This document shows positions 1 through 12,544 of a stretch of DNA of 64,000 nucleotides, piece after piece; the first letter of the stretch is position 1; the number at the start of each line of letters is the position of its first letter. Location: assembly GCA_026122225.1 (NCBI GenBank), contig JANEZZ010000401.1, positions 310,001-374,000 on the forward strand, given 5' to 3'. The notes beneath the pieces are model-generated. The model did not search any database. It was given only the letters and a program-made list of their open reading frames with translations, and was not told the origin of the DNA. The position numbers and the translations under genes were made by a program. The stretch is from Heloderma charlesbogerti (lineage: Eukaryota > Chordata > Lepidosauria > Squamata > Helodermatidae).

Positions 1-239
1 TGTTGGATTACCCCTGCCTGGAGGGCTGAGCAGACCTTTCTTCAGAACCTATGAACGTCTGGAACAGGTAGGAGCACCCTCCAGTTTGATGGTTGGTTTA
101 AAAGAATCCTGTTTGGGGTGGGGCAGGGCTGACCATTTGCTTTGCAAAGTGAAAACCAATTTAGCAAGGGACGCTGAACTGGAACCTCCTCATGTTCAGA
201 GGCAGCTTACCGCTGAATCTCAGCCTCTGCTTCTAGGTT

Positions 240-818
240 TCCCAAAAACATTTGGATGCCACTGTGGAAGCACTAGTTCCCCTCTACTCAGCACTGGTTA
301 GGCCTCATCTGGAGTACTGTGTCCAGTTCTGGGCACCACACTTTAAGAAGGATGCAGACAAACTGGAGAGGGTTCAGAGGAGGGCAACAAAGATGATCAG
401 GGGACTGGAAACAAAGCCCTATGAGGAGAGACTGGAAGAACTGGGCATGTTGAGCCTTGAGAAGGGAAGACAGGGCTGATAGCGCTCTTCAAGGGCTTGA
501 AAGGTTGTCCCGGAGAGGAAGGCCGGGATCTCTTCTCGATCCTCCCAGAGTGCAGGACACGGAATAATGGGCTCAAGTTCCAGGAAGCCAGATTCCTGCT
601 GAGCATCAGGAGAAACGTCCTGACTGTTAGAGCAATTCGACAATGGAACCGATTACCTAGGGAGGCGGTGGGCTCTCCCACACCAGAGGCATTCAAGACG
701 AGGCTGGACAGCCACCTGTCAGGGATGCTCTGACTTGGATTCCTGCATTGAGCAGGGGGTTGGACTCGATGGCCTTGTAGGCCCCTTCCAACCCTACTAT
801 TCTATGAAGCCTAGGTGG
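240..818 (+). mobile_element. CR1-type LINE, 3' end
   Basis: Decayed C-terminus of a reverse transcriptase: [18 protein letters not shown], then [15 protein letters not shown], and in another frame NRLPREAVGSPTPEAFK. A frameshift near 470-490 breaks it. The element ends in the typical CR1 tail (ggttggactcgatggcctt ... ctactattctatga) without poly(A). Confidence 0.9.
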
Positions 819-1378
819 GGGTTTTGTGTGGCCCAGCAAGGTTACTCTTGCATTCTACTGCAGCCTGTCCCAGCATGGGAGCTGCAGTCTAATGCAACTG
901 GAGAGCACCACGTTGGGAGAGGCAGTTCTATTGAAATGGAGCAGTTATGAATGTCTGGTAGGTCAATCCTGCCTCTCAAAAGTAAACCCCAGCACCCCCA
1001 TCCCTTGCCTCTGTCGAACGCCCTGCCATGTCACAAAGGAATTGATCATAGAATCATAGAATAGTAGGGCATTCTGCAGATTATTAGCTGCATCTGTTCT
1101 GAAACGTCAGCCACGTACAGAATCTGTCAGTGACACCCAGATTCTCCGACTGCAAAACCTTTCTAAGTGGCAGAAACTTGTGCTGGCTTTGTATGATTCA
1201 TCTTGACACCCACTGTTGTGCAGGCCTTACTGGGGTTGAAAAATTGCCCGTGATTCACCGTTGCCTTGATTCCAAACTGGACGTTTTTATCTGGTCATTG
1301 TTTTAGGGCAATGGTCATGGAGTTAAAAGGCATCAAAGGGCAAAACCGCACCTAGTGTGTTTATATAGTGCTTTAGAG

Positions 1379-1490
1379 CAGCCTTCCCAAACCAGATGCC
1401 CTCTGTATGTTTTGGACTACAAGGCCCATCAGCCCAGACTGATGGGCATTGTAATCCAAAACACAGAGGGCACCCGGCTGGGGAAGAAGG
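1379..1490. repeat. Palindromic repeat (ctacaactcccat family)
   Basis: ttttggactacaaggccc and gatgggcattgtaatcc form the two arms, flanked by agccttccc and ctggggaagaag. Confidence 0.8.
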
Positions 1491-1884
1491 TGTTTGAGAA
1501 GCTGTTTCAGAGCTTCCCAAACTGTATGTACATCATCTCAGTAGCGCTCTTGGTTTTATTTTGTTTAGCCTTATACCCCCAACCTATCATGAAGACTCAG
1601 GGCAGGTAATTTAAAGTCCTCAAAAGAGAACAGAATTAAGTTTCCCTACCCTTTCTTGATCTACACTGAGCCCCAAATTATGAGCCCAAACAGCATTTAG
1701 GGCTCAACGCTTCTAAAAAGTGCTCACTCAAGCTTGGCATTTGGAGAGTCTGTAGTGTGAGGGAATTTGAAGATTGGGTGGCCAGGGTAGCTATCAGAGA
1801 AATGCTTCTCAGCACCATTGCTGTCCAAACCCTAGTGCACAGACACACTCACCACTTTTTGAGCCTTTACAAAATTGGTGTGAA

Positions 1885-2285
1885 ATCATAGAATAGTAGG
1901 GTTGGAAGGGGCTATAAGACCATTGAGTCCAACCCCCTGCTCAGTGCAGGAATCCAAGTCAGAGCATCCCTGACAGGTGGCTGTCCAGCCTCGTCTTGAA
2001 TGCCTCCAGTGTGGGAGAGCCCACCACCTCCCTAGGTCATTGGTTCCATTTCGTATTGCTCTAACAGTCAGGAAGTTTCTCCTGATGTTCATCCGGAATC
2101 TGGCTTCCTGAAACTTGAGCCCATTCTTCCGTGTCCTGCACTCTGGGAGGATCGAGAAGAGATCCTGGCCTTCCTCTCTGTGACAGTCTTTCAAGTCCTT
2201 GAAAAGCGCTATCCTATCTCCCCTCAGTCTCCTCTTCTCAAGGCTAAACTTGCCCAGTTTAGAGATTCTCCACACTTCCCTCGAC
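1885..2285 (-). mobile_element. CR1-type LINE, 3' end
   Basis: Begins (on this strand) with the terminal catagaatagtagggttgg and reads back into DLFSILPECRTRKNGLKFQ of the ORF2 C-terminus. Truncated at its 5' side near 2285, as is normal for CR1. Confidence 0.9.
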
Positions 2286-2854
2286 TACGAGGGGAAAAGC
2301 AGGCAGAATTTCCTTAGTCAGAGAAGCTTGGAAACCAGAGATACTTCTCCTCACTCTACAAGGCACAACAGGAATGAGCCCCTACCCAGCTAAGAGCTGA
2401 GGAGGAGGAGGAGGGCAGGATGTGCCCCTGCAGTTAACTCTGAACCTTGGAAGTGTTCGGAGCCCCTCCTGTGACACTCAGCCAAGGTGAGGAATTAGGA
2501 CAATTTTTTTATCCAACAGGCCAGCCACAATGTATGGATCCCTGCTCTCTGCCTAACCTACCTCAAAGGATTGTTGTTAAGGATAAAATGTGACGACTCC
2601 CATGCATGTGCCACCCTGGACTCCTTGGCAGGGGAAGTCTGGGATAGAAAACAGACAGATTAATAAAACATATCTCAGCCCGCCCCTTGAAGAAGACCAG
2701 AACGTATTGGCCCCCCACGTTTTATCACTAACAGCAACCATTGTTCCGGAGTTTTCAGGATGATGTTCTGAGGCCCAGATAGATTAAAGTGCTCAGGACC
2801 AAACGTGCCTATATTGTTATTACTGTTGGGAGGCCTGTACAATGAATGGCCAAT

Positions 2855-2930
2855 GGGCCTGCTGGCTGGGAATGATGGGAGTTGCAGTCCAACTCATTTG
2901 GAGGGCACAAGCTTGGGAGGGCTGCTGCAT
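2855..2930. repeat. Palindromic repeat, half copy
   Basis: gggaatgatgggagttgcag and catttggagggcacaagc. Confidence 0.7.
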
Positions 2931-3431
2931 ACCATTAGCTGTGTGGACAGGATGGCACTCCGCTCCCTGGGGTGTTTCCGCTGCAGAGAAAGCCTTCCTT
3001 GCTCTGCCATCCTCCCTGGGCAGGATTTCAGCCACCAGCATCAGACTTCTAGGGGAGGTTCTGAGCTGGAGCAGGGTAGATGCTCTTGCTTGGGGTAGAG
3101 CGGAAAGTTGGAGGGTGGCGGCGCGTTGGACAATTGGATGGCAGAGACAGGACCTTTTTGACAGTGGATGTGGTAGGCCGGCCTGGCTGGGCGTTCCGGC
3201 AAGGGAATTCGGAGGCAGCAACAACACAAGGGAGGTGTTGTAATTGTGGAGGCGGGGGGGGGGTGATGGCAGGCAGGTTAAGGGGTAGGCAGATGGAAGT
3301 TCTGGGCTAAGAGGCCATATACCGCTGACTAGGAGTTGTTGGGGACCACACTGAGAGAGGGTTGTTGATCTCATGTGGACTTCTTGGAAGCCTCTGTTTG
3401 GCCCCCATGGAAACTGGGATTGCGGGGCTAC

Positions 3432-3545
3432 AGCCTTCCCCAGCTGGGCATCCTCCAGATCATGTTGGCCGTGCTGGCTGGGGAATGATGGGAGGTAAAG
3501 TCCAACACATCTGGAGGACACCAGTTTGGGGAAGGCTGTTGGACT
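3432..3545. repeat. Palindromic repeat
   Basis: ccttccccagctgggcatcc at the left, gggaatgatgggaggtaaag and aacacatctggaggacacc at the right. Confidence 0.75.
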
Positions 3546-4851
3546 AGAAACTTGTTGCAGATTCAGAGGTTCTATCCCACCATGCCTTCCTCCGCTAGAA
3601 TGGAACAGAAATAAACCATTGCATCTCCCAGCTCAGTAGAGGACTTGATCCCATAATCATAGGAGCCTGGATGGGGCCAGAGAAGGATCCTGGCTGTGGC
3701 TTCTCCGTGTGAAGAGAGGGGAGAGGCTCTCTCTGCATATGTTCAGAAACACTCTGCAGCTTCAGGCCTTCCGTAGGTGAAACGTACAGGATCAGAAACG
3801 AAGCCCTAATTTCCTTTTTTTTTTAAAATGGAAAACTGCTGTATGGAGAGATTTTGTGCCAACATAACAGCTGCACCACAGGCAGAAATTCAACAAGTGA
3901 AGTGGCTTTCTAGTTTAAGGCATGGTGGAAGTTGGTAGATCTGCACCTGTTGGATTTCTGCCTGCCAGGCATGGCTCCTCTCCCTTAAGAAAATGACCAT
4001 GTTGGCTGAGGATGATGGGAGCTCTAGTCCAAAACATCTGGAGCTCGTAACCAAGAAACAGAACAGGTTCATTCAGGTTGGGGCTATGCCAATGGAGACA
4101 TGATTGATTTTTAATGCAGGTGGGGGGAGAAACTGTTTCTGCTCCTTTATAGGAGTGCAGTTGTGTGGAGTGGGGGCGGGTGCGAAATCTCCCCTCCAGT
4201 CGTGGTACTGGGTAAAGTGGCTCTGCCGTTAGGGATCTCCCCTGTGTTTCCATGTGCTTAACGTGTGCCCGCCCCCAAAACCCTCTGACTTTCCTAGTAT
4301 TGCATTCTTTGCTTATTTTTAAGACCAAAAAAAATACCAACATGTATTCAAAAGTGACCCCACCACCACCTTTACCCTTCATGCTACCCTGTGGCTCTTT
4401 AAAAGATTTATTTATAGGTTTCAAAACCTGACCCAAAAAAGTAATCAATTAAAATTGGAGGGGGGTGAGAAGCTCAACTCCCCCCCCTTCTTATGCAAGC
4501 AGGGTTGATTTTCTCATAAACCACCCAGTCCCCCAAGCTTTGGGGTACCCCCCCCCGCAGTTGTTTTTAGCTCAGTTGATGTGTCTGTGACTTGACAGTG
4601 AAATGGAGTGTGGCGCAGGAAGGGTTAAGGTCTGCCATTTTGTTATGTAACACCCTTAATGGACATATCAGTGAATGGCATGAAGATGGCAGGGATTAAC
4701 CCTTTGTAGGCTGCAGCCCAAGGCCTTGCAGCCAGGCCAGTAAAGTTTTATTCTTCTTTTTTAAGGGTTGGCTTTTTTTTTAATCCCCAAAATGCAACTG
4801 ACTCTCCCCCTCCTTCTTCAGAGACAACACACCCATTGTTAGCTCCACACC

Positions 4852-4875
4852 ACTATTATTATTACTATTATTATT
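4852..4875 (+). repeat. (ATT)n microsatellite
   Basis: actattattattactatta with ttattc, imperfect. Confidence 0.85.
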
Positions 4876-5639
4876 CATAATAATGATTAATAATATGCTC
4901 AGGATAACAACGTTGAACTTTTTAATAAATCTGAATGGCAGTACCTGATTTTTGTATATGATTCCTTCCGTAAGTATATTGGAGTGCAGTGGGCTGGGCA
5001 GGGGTTAAGAGACCCATTTAATAAGGCAGAGAGACTTCTTTAAAAATTGTTAAGAAAAATTAATGCAAAATCACTGTGTTTAGGAAAGCAAGGATACTAA
5101 AAGAAATTCTTCCTCTTTTTTTTTTTTAAGTATTATCTCTACAATATGTCAACAGTTATAATACACACATGCACAGACACACTTCTCATTTTATAAGGAT
5201 TAGGTAAATGAGGATTTTTCTGGGCTAAGGGTATATAAGAGGTCGTGATAGAAAGTTTTGTTTTGCTGACTCCTGATGTCGGTGTTTTGTGAATGAAGGC
5301 GTGCTTCAAATTTTACTTGCTTGCGCACTGGTGTTTCTCTTGTGTGTTGTGAAGTGGTGGTTGTTGAGGTGTTGTTGTTTTGCCTGTCCAGCTTTCTGCT
5401 CTCTCCAGAGACACATTTCCTTAAGAATGTAGACTTGAATTCACATTAGACCTTATAGCTGTAGAAAATAACCCTTTTGCCTTTCCAAAGGGGCTAGTAT
5501 TCTACTCTTAGTAGACTGGCTTCCTTAAGCAGTTGTTGAGTTGTTATTGTCTGTGTTTGGGTTTGGGGTTTTTTGGTTCATACCACCTCCCTTGCAGTGC
5601 TGTTGTATTTCTTGTTAAAGATAAAATGAAGGCAGGTTG

Positions 5640-5750
5640 GGCTGAGAGATGGCATGTCTGCCCAAGGGCGTTGCAACAGGCTTCGTGGCTGAATGGGGAT
5701 TTGAACCCGGGGTTCTAGCACAACATTGCAACTGCAACACCACTGTATCT
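5640..5750 (-). mobile_element. MIR-like SINE, partial
   Basis: Contains cttcgtggctgaatgggg, atttgaacccggggttc and caacaccactgtatctctc, the head of the family in reverse. Confidence 0.55.
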
Positions 5751-5854
5751 CTCAAAACCTAATACGATAGTAATGTAATCTCAGTGCTGTAGACCACATC
5801 CCTGTAAGATAGGGTTCCCCATATATCTGTCCTCCACACCAACCATGTATTAAT

Positions 5855-6585
5855 TAATTAATTACATTTCTATACCACCCAACAGCTGAAGCTCTCTGGG
5901 TGGTTCACAGCAATTACAGTCACAAAATACAGTATAAAATAGAACAATTTTAAAGTTTAAAATAACAGTATAAGATAAAAGTAAAAAAACCAGGCTAAAA
6001 CCTAGCAGCAGTGCAGAGATTTAAAATGCAGTAACAGATTTAAAATGCAGTAACAGATTTAAAGCAACAGAAATCGAAAGACTAAAATGCCTGGGAAAAT
6101 AAAAAGGCCTTCAGAAAGAAGACAACATAGGCACCAGGCAAACCTCTCTGGGAAGCTCATTCCACAGCCAGGGTGCCACAGCAGAAAAGGCCCTCTTCTT
6201 AGTAGCCAGCCACCTCACTTCCTTTGGCAGGGTCTCCTGAAGAAGAACCACTAGAAGATGATCCTAGGGTCCGGGTAGGTGCATATGGAAAGAGACAATC
6301 CGTCAGGTAACCTGGCCCCAAGCCATTTACGGCACTGAATGTTAACATCAGCACTTTGAATCAGGCCCGGACCTGACTGGCAGCTAGTGCAGATGGAAAA
6401 CTACTAGCATAATATGATAATGTTGGTCAGACCCCGTTACCAATCTCACTGCCCTGTTTTGGACCAGCTGGAGTTTCAGGACAGTTTTCAAAAGCTGCCC
6501 CAGGTATAACGCACTGCAGTAATCCAGTCAAGAGGTTATCAGAGCATGGATACCTCTAGCTAGGCTATCTCTGTCCAGATAAGGG
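5855..6585 (-). mobile_element. L2-type LINE 3' end
   Basis: The minus-strand tail is marked by tacatttctataccaccc and gaagctctctgggtggttc, then a long A/T-rich spacer and a decayed coding C-terminus (ctgggaagctcattccacag; tggaccagctggagtttc). Similar tails occur many times in the window. Confidence 0.8.
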
Positions 6586-6819
6586 CATTCATGAGATCCA
6601 GGCCCTGGTTCCCATCTCATCCAGTGCTTGGAGCGGGGTCTTTACGTTGGCGGCCCCGAGGCTGTGGAATGATCTCTTCTCCCTGCTTTTCCCTCAGCCC
6701 ACTCGGTAGCGGTACAGGGTTGCAGATCATCTGGCTGTCTTTCAGAAGGATGGCAAGTAGCAGAGGAACCCGTGAACATCAAAATGGCATTGGATTCCAG
6801 TGCCCATTCGTCCTAGGCA

Positions 6820-6910
6820 GCATGGCCAATGCTCGATTATGATGGGAGTTGTAGTCCAACAGTATCTCTAGAACAGCTTTCCACAACCTGTTTCAGATGT
6901 TTTGGGAGTA
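6820..6910. repeat. Palindromic repeat, partial
   Basis: atgatgggagttgtagtcc followed by a second inverted-type arm at tttccacaacctgtttcag. Confidence 0.6.
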
Positions 6911-6939
6911 CAACTCCATATTTTTCTCCCTCTCTCCTG

Positions 6940-7320
6940 ATACTAGAACCTGGTGGAGTCACCCCATGAAGCTGACTGGTGGGAAATTCAGGACAGATAA
7001 AACAAAGAACTTCTTCACATAACACATAGTTAAACTATGGAATTCACTATCGCCGATTTGGATGGCTTTAAAAAGGGGGTTGGACAATTCCTGGAAGGGA
7101 AGGCTACAATGGCTACTAGTCCTGATAGCTGCATGCTACCTCCAGTATCACAGGCAGTGTGCCTGTGTATACTAGTTGTTGGGGAACATGGGCAGGAGGG
7201 TGCTGTTGCACTCCTGCCCTGCTTGTAGATTCCTGGTTAGGAGCTGGTTGGCCACTGTGTGAACAGAGTGCTGGACTAGATGGACCCTTGGTCTGATCCA
7301 GCAGGGCTCTTCTTATGTCT
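6940..7320 (+). mobile_element. CR1/L3-like LINE 3' end, second subfamily
   Basis: Contains ggaattcactatcgcc, ttggatggctttaaaa, a conserved 3' region (ctggactagatggaccctt, ggtctgatccagcaggg) and ends cttcttatgtc. The same family occurs at 21560-21975, so this is a dispersed repeat. Reading frame decayed. Confidence 0.8.
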
Positions 7321-7400
7321 TATTCCTGGCCAATGACCATCCTGGCTGGGGCTGATGGGAGTTGAAGTCCAAAATATCTGGAGGACGTTTGGGAAGTCTG
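7320..7400. repeat. Palindromic repeat, half copy
   Basis: gggctgatgggagttgaag then ccaaaatatctggaggac. Confidence 0.7.
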
Positions 7401-7534
7401 CTTCGGAGGGCCAATACCCTACTTCCATGTCAGCCAACCTGTACGTTGGGATCATCCTGCATTCTTCTCTAGGTACACATGTTGTCCAAGACAAGATGGT
7501 TTGCAGCCTGGGAGAGAGCTTTTTGCTTTGCTTT

Positions 7535-7850
7535 GCTTTTTTTTACTGTGGCACCCCGTTTATGGAACTTTCTAATGAGGGGAGTTTGCCTGGCGTCCAC
7601 TTTGGTATCTCTTTAGGAGCTTTTAGGGCAAAAAATTAAGACATCTTGGGGGGGGGGTGTTCTTCACTGTCTTGCCACCAGGCTGAGGTTGGCTGCTGTA
7701 AATTCTGATGCTTTGGGGCTTTGAATTTTTATTGCTTTTTAATATATTTTAATGAACTATAATTTATCTTTTATGAATGTAAACTGTCCTGAGATCAAGC
7801 AATGGAGAGTAGTCTATAAACCCAAATAAATAAATAATTAAATGGCTCCC
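7535..7850 (+). mobile_element. L2-type LINE 3' end
   Basis: Sense orientation: a degraded C-terminal frame (CGTPFMELSNEGSLPG) and a tail with aaactgtcctgagatcaag and aataaataaataattaaat. A poly-G run at 7650-7658 interrupts it. Confidence 0.65.
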
Positions 7851-8079
7851 AGCTGCCTTTGAATAGTCAAGCAGTGACCCCAGCTGTCAAATCTGAAAGC
7901 TGGAAGATGCTGTAACCTCTTGTCACTTCATGTTGGTCGTGTGCTCACATGTGCCTGGTCTTGCTATGGTTTTGACGTGTGCGTCTTTTAAGGGTTTCAT
8001 TTTGCTAACTGCTATTTAAAAGTGGCCTTCTAATCCATCAGAAGTTGCATTTGCTTGTGAGGGAAAGCATATTCTAAAG

Positions 8080-8205
8080 CAGCCTTCCCCAACCTGGCGC
8101 CCTCCAGATGTGTTGGACTACAACTGCCATCATCCCTAGCCAGTATGCTGGCTGGGTGGTGGGAGTTGTAGTCCAACATCTGGAGGGTGCCAGGTTGGGG
8201 AACGC
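8080..8205. repeat. Palindromic repeat, complete
   Basis: Left arm ccttccccaacctggcgcc, ccagatgtgttggactac; right arm gggagttgtagtccaacatc and gccaggttggggaacg. A good reference copy. Confidence 0.9.
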
Positions 8206-8237
8206 ATTCCCAAAATGTTTTAAATAAACTGTCTCTA

Positions 8238-8372
8238 TAAGAAGCTGTCTTGTGCCAAGTCCATCTAACCTAGTGTTGTCTGCTCTGACTGGCAGCCTCT
8301 CTGCTGCCTTTTCACTGGAAACACCATAAATCGAACCTGGGACTTTCTTAATGCAAAGCCCATCTTCTATTC
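8238..8372 (-). mobile_element. tRNA-derived SINE, partial
   Basis: Reverse-oriented: aagtccatctaacctagtg, gactggcagcctctctgc and atcgaacctgggacttt (box B). Confidence 0.7.
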
Positions 8373-8735
8373 CCATTGTGGGATTTGGGGAGGGGGCAGA
8401 ACTAAGGCTGAAAGGGGGAGAGCAGGTTGCCAAAAGCCACCGTGAAGTGAGCCTCTGTGGCCCAGACTGAGATCTCTACCAGGGACTTTGAGGCTCGCTC
8501 GTTCCTCCATTTTCTTCTGCGATCTCCTCTGTTAGCTCGCTGTGCCACAGCCGCTCTGGTGGTCTGTCTTTAGGAGAAGTGAAGGAATCCTTACAAGAGC
8601 CATGTAAGGTCAGGTCAGTATTAACTATCCCTTATATTGCAGGTGTATGCGTGTCTGTGTGTTGCCTAAGACCATCTCGTGATCTCATGGCAAATGTGAA
8701 CTGGGGATTTTACAGCTCATGCTCCATTGGGGAGC

Positions 8736-8925
8736 AACCATAGCTCACTGGCTAGAGCACCTGCCTTGCATATCAAACGTTGCAGGTTCAGTTCCTGGCA
8801 CTGCCAATATAAAGGACCCCATGTAGCAGGTGACTTGATAGCCCAGTACTCTGGAGACACTCTGCTTTCGTCAGAGTAGACAGTACTGGACTAGATGGAC
8901 AAAGAGTCTGACCTAGTATTGTATT
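8736..8925 (+). mobile_element. tRNA-derived SINE
   Basis: Box A-like catagctcactggctagag and box B-like gcaggttcagttcctggc are followed by the family body and the tail motif tactggactagatggac. Derived from a tRNA but not a functional tRNA gene. Confidence 0.8.
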
Positions 8926-8937
8926 TATATTTATATC

Positions 8938-9135
8938 CTAGCCTTCCTCCAAGACATTCAGAGCAGCATATGGGGTTGTTCTTCTCCCCATCCCATTTTA
9001 TCCTCACAGCAACCCTGTGAGGTCAGTTAGGCTGAGAATGATAGTGATGGACCTAAGGTGAGCTTTCTGGCTGAATGGGGATTTGAACTGGGGCCTCACC
9101 CACTTGTTGTCCAACGCTAACCACCACAATTTGGC
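8938..9135 (-). mobile_element. MIR-like SINE
   Basis: Reverse-oriented: atcccattttatcctcacag, caaccctgtgaggtcagtt, gctgaatggggatttgaac and ccaacgctaaccaccac. Confidence 0.8.
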
Positions 9136-9209
9136 ATAACACAGCTTCCTCTGTTCCTGGGCTACATCCATTCACCAGCTCATATAAAGAATGCGTAGGG
9201 GGTTCAGGC

Positions 9210-9380
9210 CCATAGCTCAGGGGTGGGCAAGCTGTGCCCTAGGGCCACATGCAGCCCTTGACCTAATTACATGTGGCCATCAGCTGAATTTCAAAAGCTC
9301 TCAGTACTGCAATCAGTTCAGACCTCTGGCAGGAGCAATCTGTCCCTTCCCTGGCAAGCATGCTGGTTGGAGAGGAAGAG
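9210..9380. mobile_element. hAT-like MITE with TIR caggggtgggcaa
   Basis: Starts ctcaggggtgggcaagctg, typical of hAT terminal repeats, then ccctagggccacatgcag and gcagacctctggcagg-like sequence. A sister copy is at about 30025-30305. Its purine-rich interior continues into the tandem repeat at 9370-9712. Confidence 0.65.
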
Positions 9381-9712
9381 AGAGAAAAGGGGGTATCAGA
9401 ATAAAGAGAGAGAAAAGGGGGTATCAGAATAAAAGAGAGAGAGAGAGGCTGTGTCAGCATGAAAGAGAGAGAGAAAAGGGGTGCCGGAACAAGAGAGAGA
9501 GAGAGAGAGAGAGAGAAGGGGATGTTAGAATGAGAGAGAAAGAAAAGGGGGTGTCAGAATGAGAGAGAAAGAAAAGGGGGTATCAGAATGAGAGAGAAAG
9601 AAAAGGGGGTGTCAGAATGAGAGAGAAAGAAAAAGGGGTGTCAGAATGAGAGAGGGGGGTGGGGATGTCAAAATGAAAGAGAGAGAAAACAGAAGCGTCA
9701 GAATGAAAGATG
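9370..9712 (+). repeat. Purine-rich tandem repeat, unit about 28-30 bp
   Basis: Units of gagagagaaaagggggtatc then agaat, repeated about 12 times with variants (gtgtcagaatgagagagaaa). Almost every base is purine on the + strand except the tatcag/tgtcag insert. Frames are open but low complexity; not coding. Confidence 0.92.
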
Positions 9713-11158
9713 GTCTAAGAGTGCCAGTATTGGGCAAGGTAGACCCAAGTATAAGGTGGATCAATATATTCATGGCAGGGCCCACCGTTCAGTGGGTAGA
9801 CCCCAGCAAAAGGTCCTGGGCTCATTCTCTCACATCTCCGATTAAAAGGATCGGGGTAGTACCCTCCAGAGCCAGTGTTAGTCAGAGCAGCCAATACTGA
9901 GCTTGACAGAGTGATTGGCTGACAGTAAACATGGGACAGCCCGATGAGCACAATCTGAAAACATTTTATGTTTCCCCCCTCCCCCATTTCAGGCCACTTG
10001 TTTGCAGAATTAATTGACTACAACTTAATTGATTTCCATAACTGGGTGCTGGCCCCAAGTCCTCCTGACATCACTGTTGAGTCCACTCTGGAAACTTTTG
10101 GTATACACCTGATTATTTTCCCGTGTCTTACAACTGGAACTCATTTCTACTTTTCTCCCACCCCCACCCCTCCTATAACTTTCCCTACAGTGGCAAAAGA
10201 AAGCGATAATTGCCCCACGAGCTCCTTCCTCTTTGCCTGTCTTCAAGCAGGAGGTGGTTCTGTCAATATGTGATAGGATTCTGTCACAGACCTCCATGTT
10301 GGAAAAGATACTGCCTGAATTATACCAGGTTTGTCTTCTTTTCTTTAGAGGGAGACGGGTGGGTAAATGCATTCTGGGGCTGCAAAAGCAAGCTTGCCGT
10401 CCTGTCTTTGGGATAAGAAAGAAAACTATCCGTGAAAGGGTGTTTTTCTACATCACCTTGAAAGGCCAGGAAATGGTCAAAAATTTAACTCGCCTGTGGC
10501 AAGTTGAGAATTGCCCCCAGGTGACTAGATGGAGAGGCTTAACAAATGTGTGGTTTTCTTTCTCTCTCTTAGCCTACACTAATATATGTATATGTAGGCA
10601 GCTCAGCTTGTAAAAGGGTGCTGTGGGCTACTAGGGCTTTTTGTGGGGGGGAGGGGGAAGGCTTGCTTTCAAGACTGGCTAAATAAAAAAATACCCTGGA
10701 GTCATTTTGGATGCCAGCTATGAATCAGGTCACACAGGACATTTGCTGCCCCATGTGATCAATCCAAGAGCACATGGTCTCCTGGGAAGGGTACAGATTG
10801 CCTCAAGATAACCAGGCTAAGAGCAGCACTTCTTTCCACCTGACTGATGTGCTATGAATGAGTGGCACAGGTGCGTGTTGGCAGGTGATCTACTAACATC
10901 TGTGAATTTATATTCAAAGGTTGCCTTGGGATGTAACACTACCAGCACCATTTCTGCAATGCATCCCAGGGAACAAAGGTTGATGCAATAGCAGAAGCCC
11001 TTGCAGGAAGCCCTCTGGTTCACACCGGGCGTTACCCCTTTGTTTGTTGGCCCAACCAGGGCCTGGACTGCTTGTGCACAGAACTGAATGGAGCAGGAAT
11101 TGTATAACCCAATGGCAGTCTGAGACTGAATCTGGATCTTGAGGACCGCTTCTTCCTA

Positions 11159-11552
11159 TATCTGGGGTCTCCAACATGGTGCCCTTGCCAAACTCCCTGA
11201 CTCACCTGATTTTTATTTCTTAAGAAATAAAATTACATTTTTTAACTGGAAGGTTGACATGCTGCCCCCCAGCGCCATTTTTATTTGGGTCCAAAAGAGT
11301 GGTTTTATGTTTTGAAACTCAGGCCCCATGTCTGCCTTGGACTTCGGTTTTGGGGCAAGTTACTTCCTTTTACTCCCACCAGTTTGCCTTTGGGGAAATG
11401 ACTGTTTTGTGACCAACCGTGCCATTTTATGAACAGGCAGGTCTTCTCCTCCCCGTCCCCGCATGGCAGCCATTTTGTGAGAGCACCTACACCACTCTAT
11501 CTAAATTCCCAATGTGCCCACTTACCCAAAAAGGTTGGGGACCTCTTCTCCC
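11159..11552. mobile_element. hAT-like MITE, second family
   Basis: Left end ggggtctccaacatggtgcc and right end ggttggggacctcttctccc are approximate inverted terminal repeats. The interior is A/T rich with no ORF of note. Confidence 0.6.
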
Positions 11553-12167
11553 CATACAATGTCCTTCAGTTTTCTCCCAAGCAGGGACACAGACAAAGGT
11601 CTCTTTAACCCACTCCTTCCCAGGGCGAACAGCAGCAGAAGCTCTGGCAACATTCTCCCCTGGCTGCTGACTCTTGTGCTATGTGAGCTTGAGGCACAAT
11701 GCAAATGGCAGAGGTTTACAAGGTGACAACTTGCTGCTTGCACAGGAGAGGAGAGGGTTCAAATTGCCGTATGCCTCTGGGAATGAGTCAGTGGACAGAG
11801 CAGGTTCCAGCCTTAAAAGCGGCCTAGAAATGATTTAGATTTAGAGCTCATGTGCTCATAACCTGCATGCAGTGTTTCCTTCAGTACATGCGCTATACAA
11901 AATATGGCCTCTGTTTGTTTCTGGTTTTAAAAATGATTTACTTGCCAGGAGCCTGGAGTGAACTGGTTCAGTGCTGATTCTTCCTTTCCTCTAGGAAGGA
12001 TCATTCCAAAAGTGATTGTTTGCCCAACACTCCCTCCTCTTCAGCTTGCACACACAGGGGTCTGGTTACACCCAGTGGGTGTGTGTCCCCCCCCTCCAGT
12101 CACATCCAAACACTCCCCACCACCTCTGGGTGCAAACTTGTCCAGGCAAAATGAAATGTGTGAACTT

Positions 12168-12350
12168 CAGGGTAAGGGCCATAACTCAATGGGTACGGCC
12201 CCTCCTTTGCGTACCGAAAGTTCCCAGTTCAATCCCCAGCATCTCCAAATAGGGCTGGGAAAGTCCCCTGTCAGAGACCCCAGGGAGCCGCTGCCGGTCA
12301 GAGAAATACTAACTTAGATGGACCAATGGTCTGTCTTGGGATGAGGCAGC
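12168..12350 (+). mobile_element. tRNA-derived SINE
   Basis: Contains gggccataactcaatggg, agttcaatccccagcatctc, agggctgggaaagtcccc and tagatggaccaatggtc in the family's normal order. Confidence 0.82.
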
Positions 12351-12544
12351 TCCCAACGATTCTACCTAAATCAGCCCTTTATTCAGAATCATGAGGACTG
12401 GGATCTTACTTTATTTTTACGGAAAGACTATATCTCAGTATTAAGAGATACTGAGAGATACACTTTTAAGAGATACGCTTTGCCTGAAGAATGTCTCCAT
12501 GTAGGGCTGGGAAAGAATCCTGCCTGAAACCCAGGCTAGGCAAT

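Noticed and set aside
252..733. Possible unknown gene from ORFs near the left end.
   Set aside because: Both frames read the C-terminus of a CR1-type reverse transcriptase with a frameshift between them, followed by the CR1 tail.
2820..3521. A 233-codon minus-strand ORF in the first intron.
   Set aside because: It crosses two palindromic repeat copies, has no recognised domain, and its composition is low complexity. Treated as chance.
8736..8830. tRNA genes suggested by box A and box B motifs at many sites.
   Set aside because: The motifs belong to SINE heads. They are followed by SINE bodies, lack a clean cloverleaf and recur in diverged copies.
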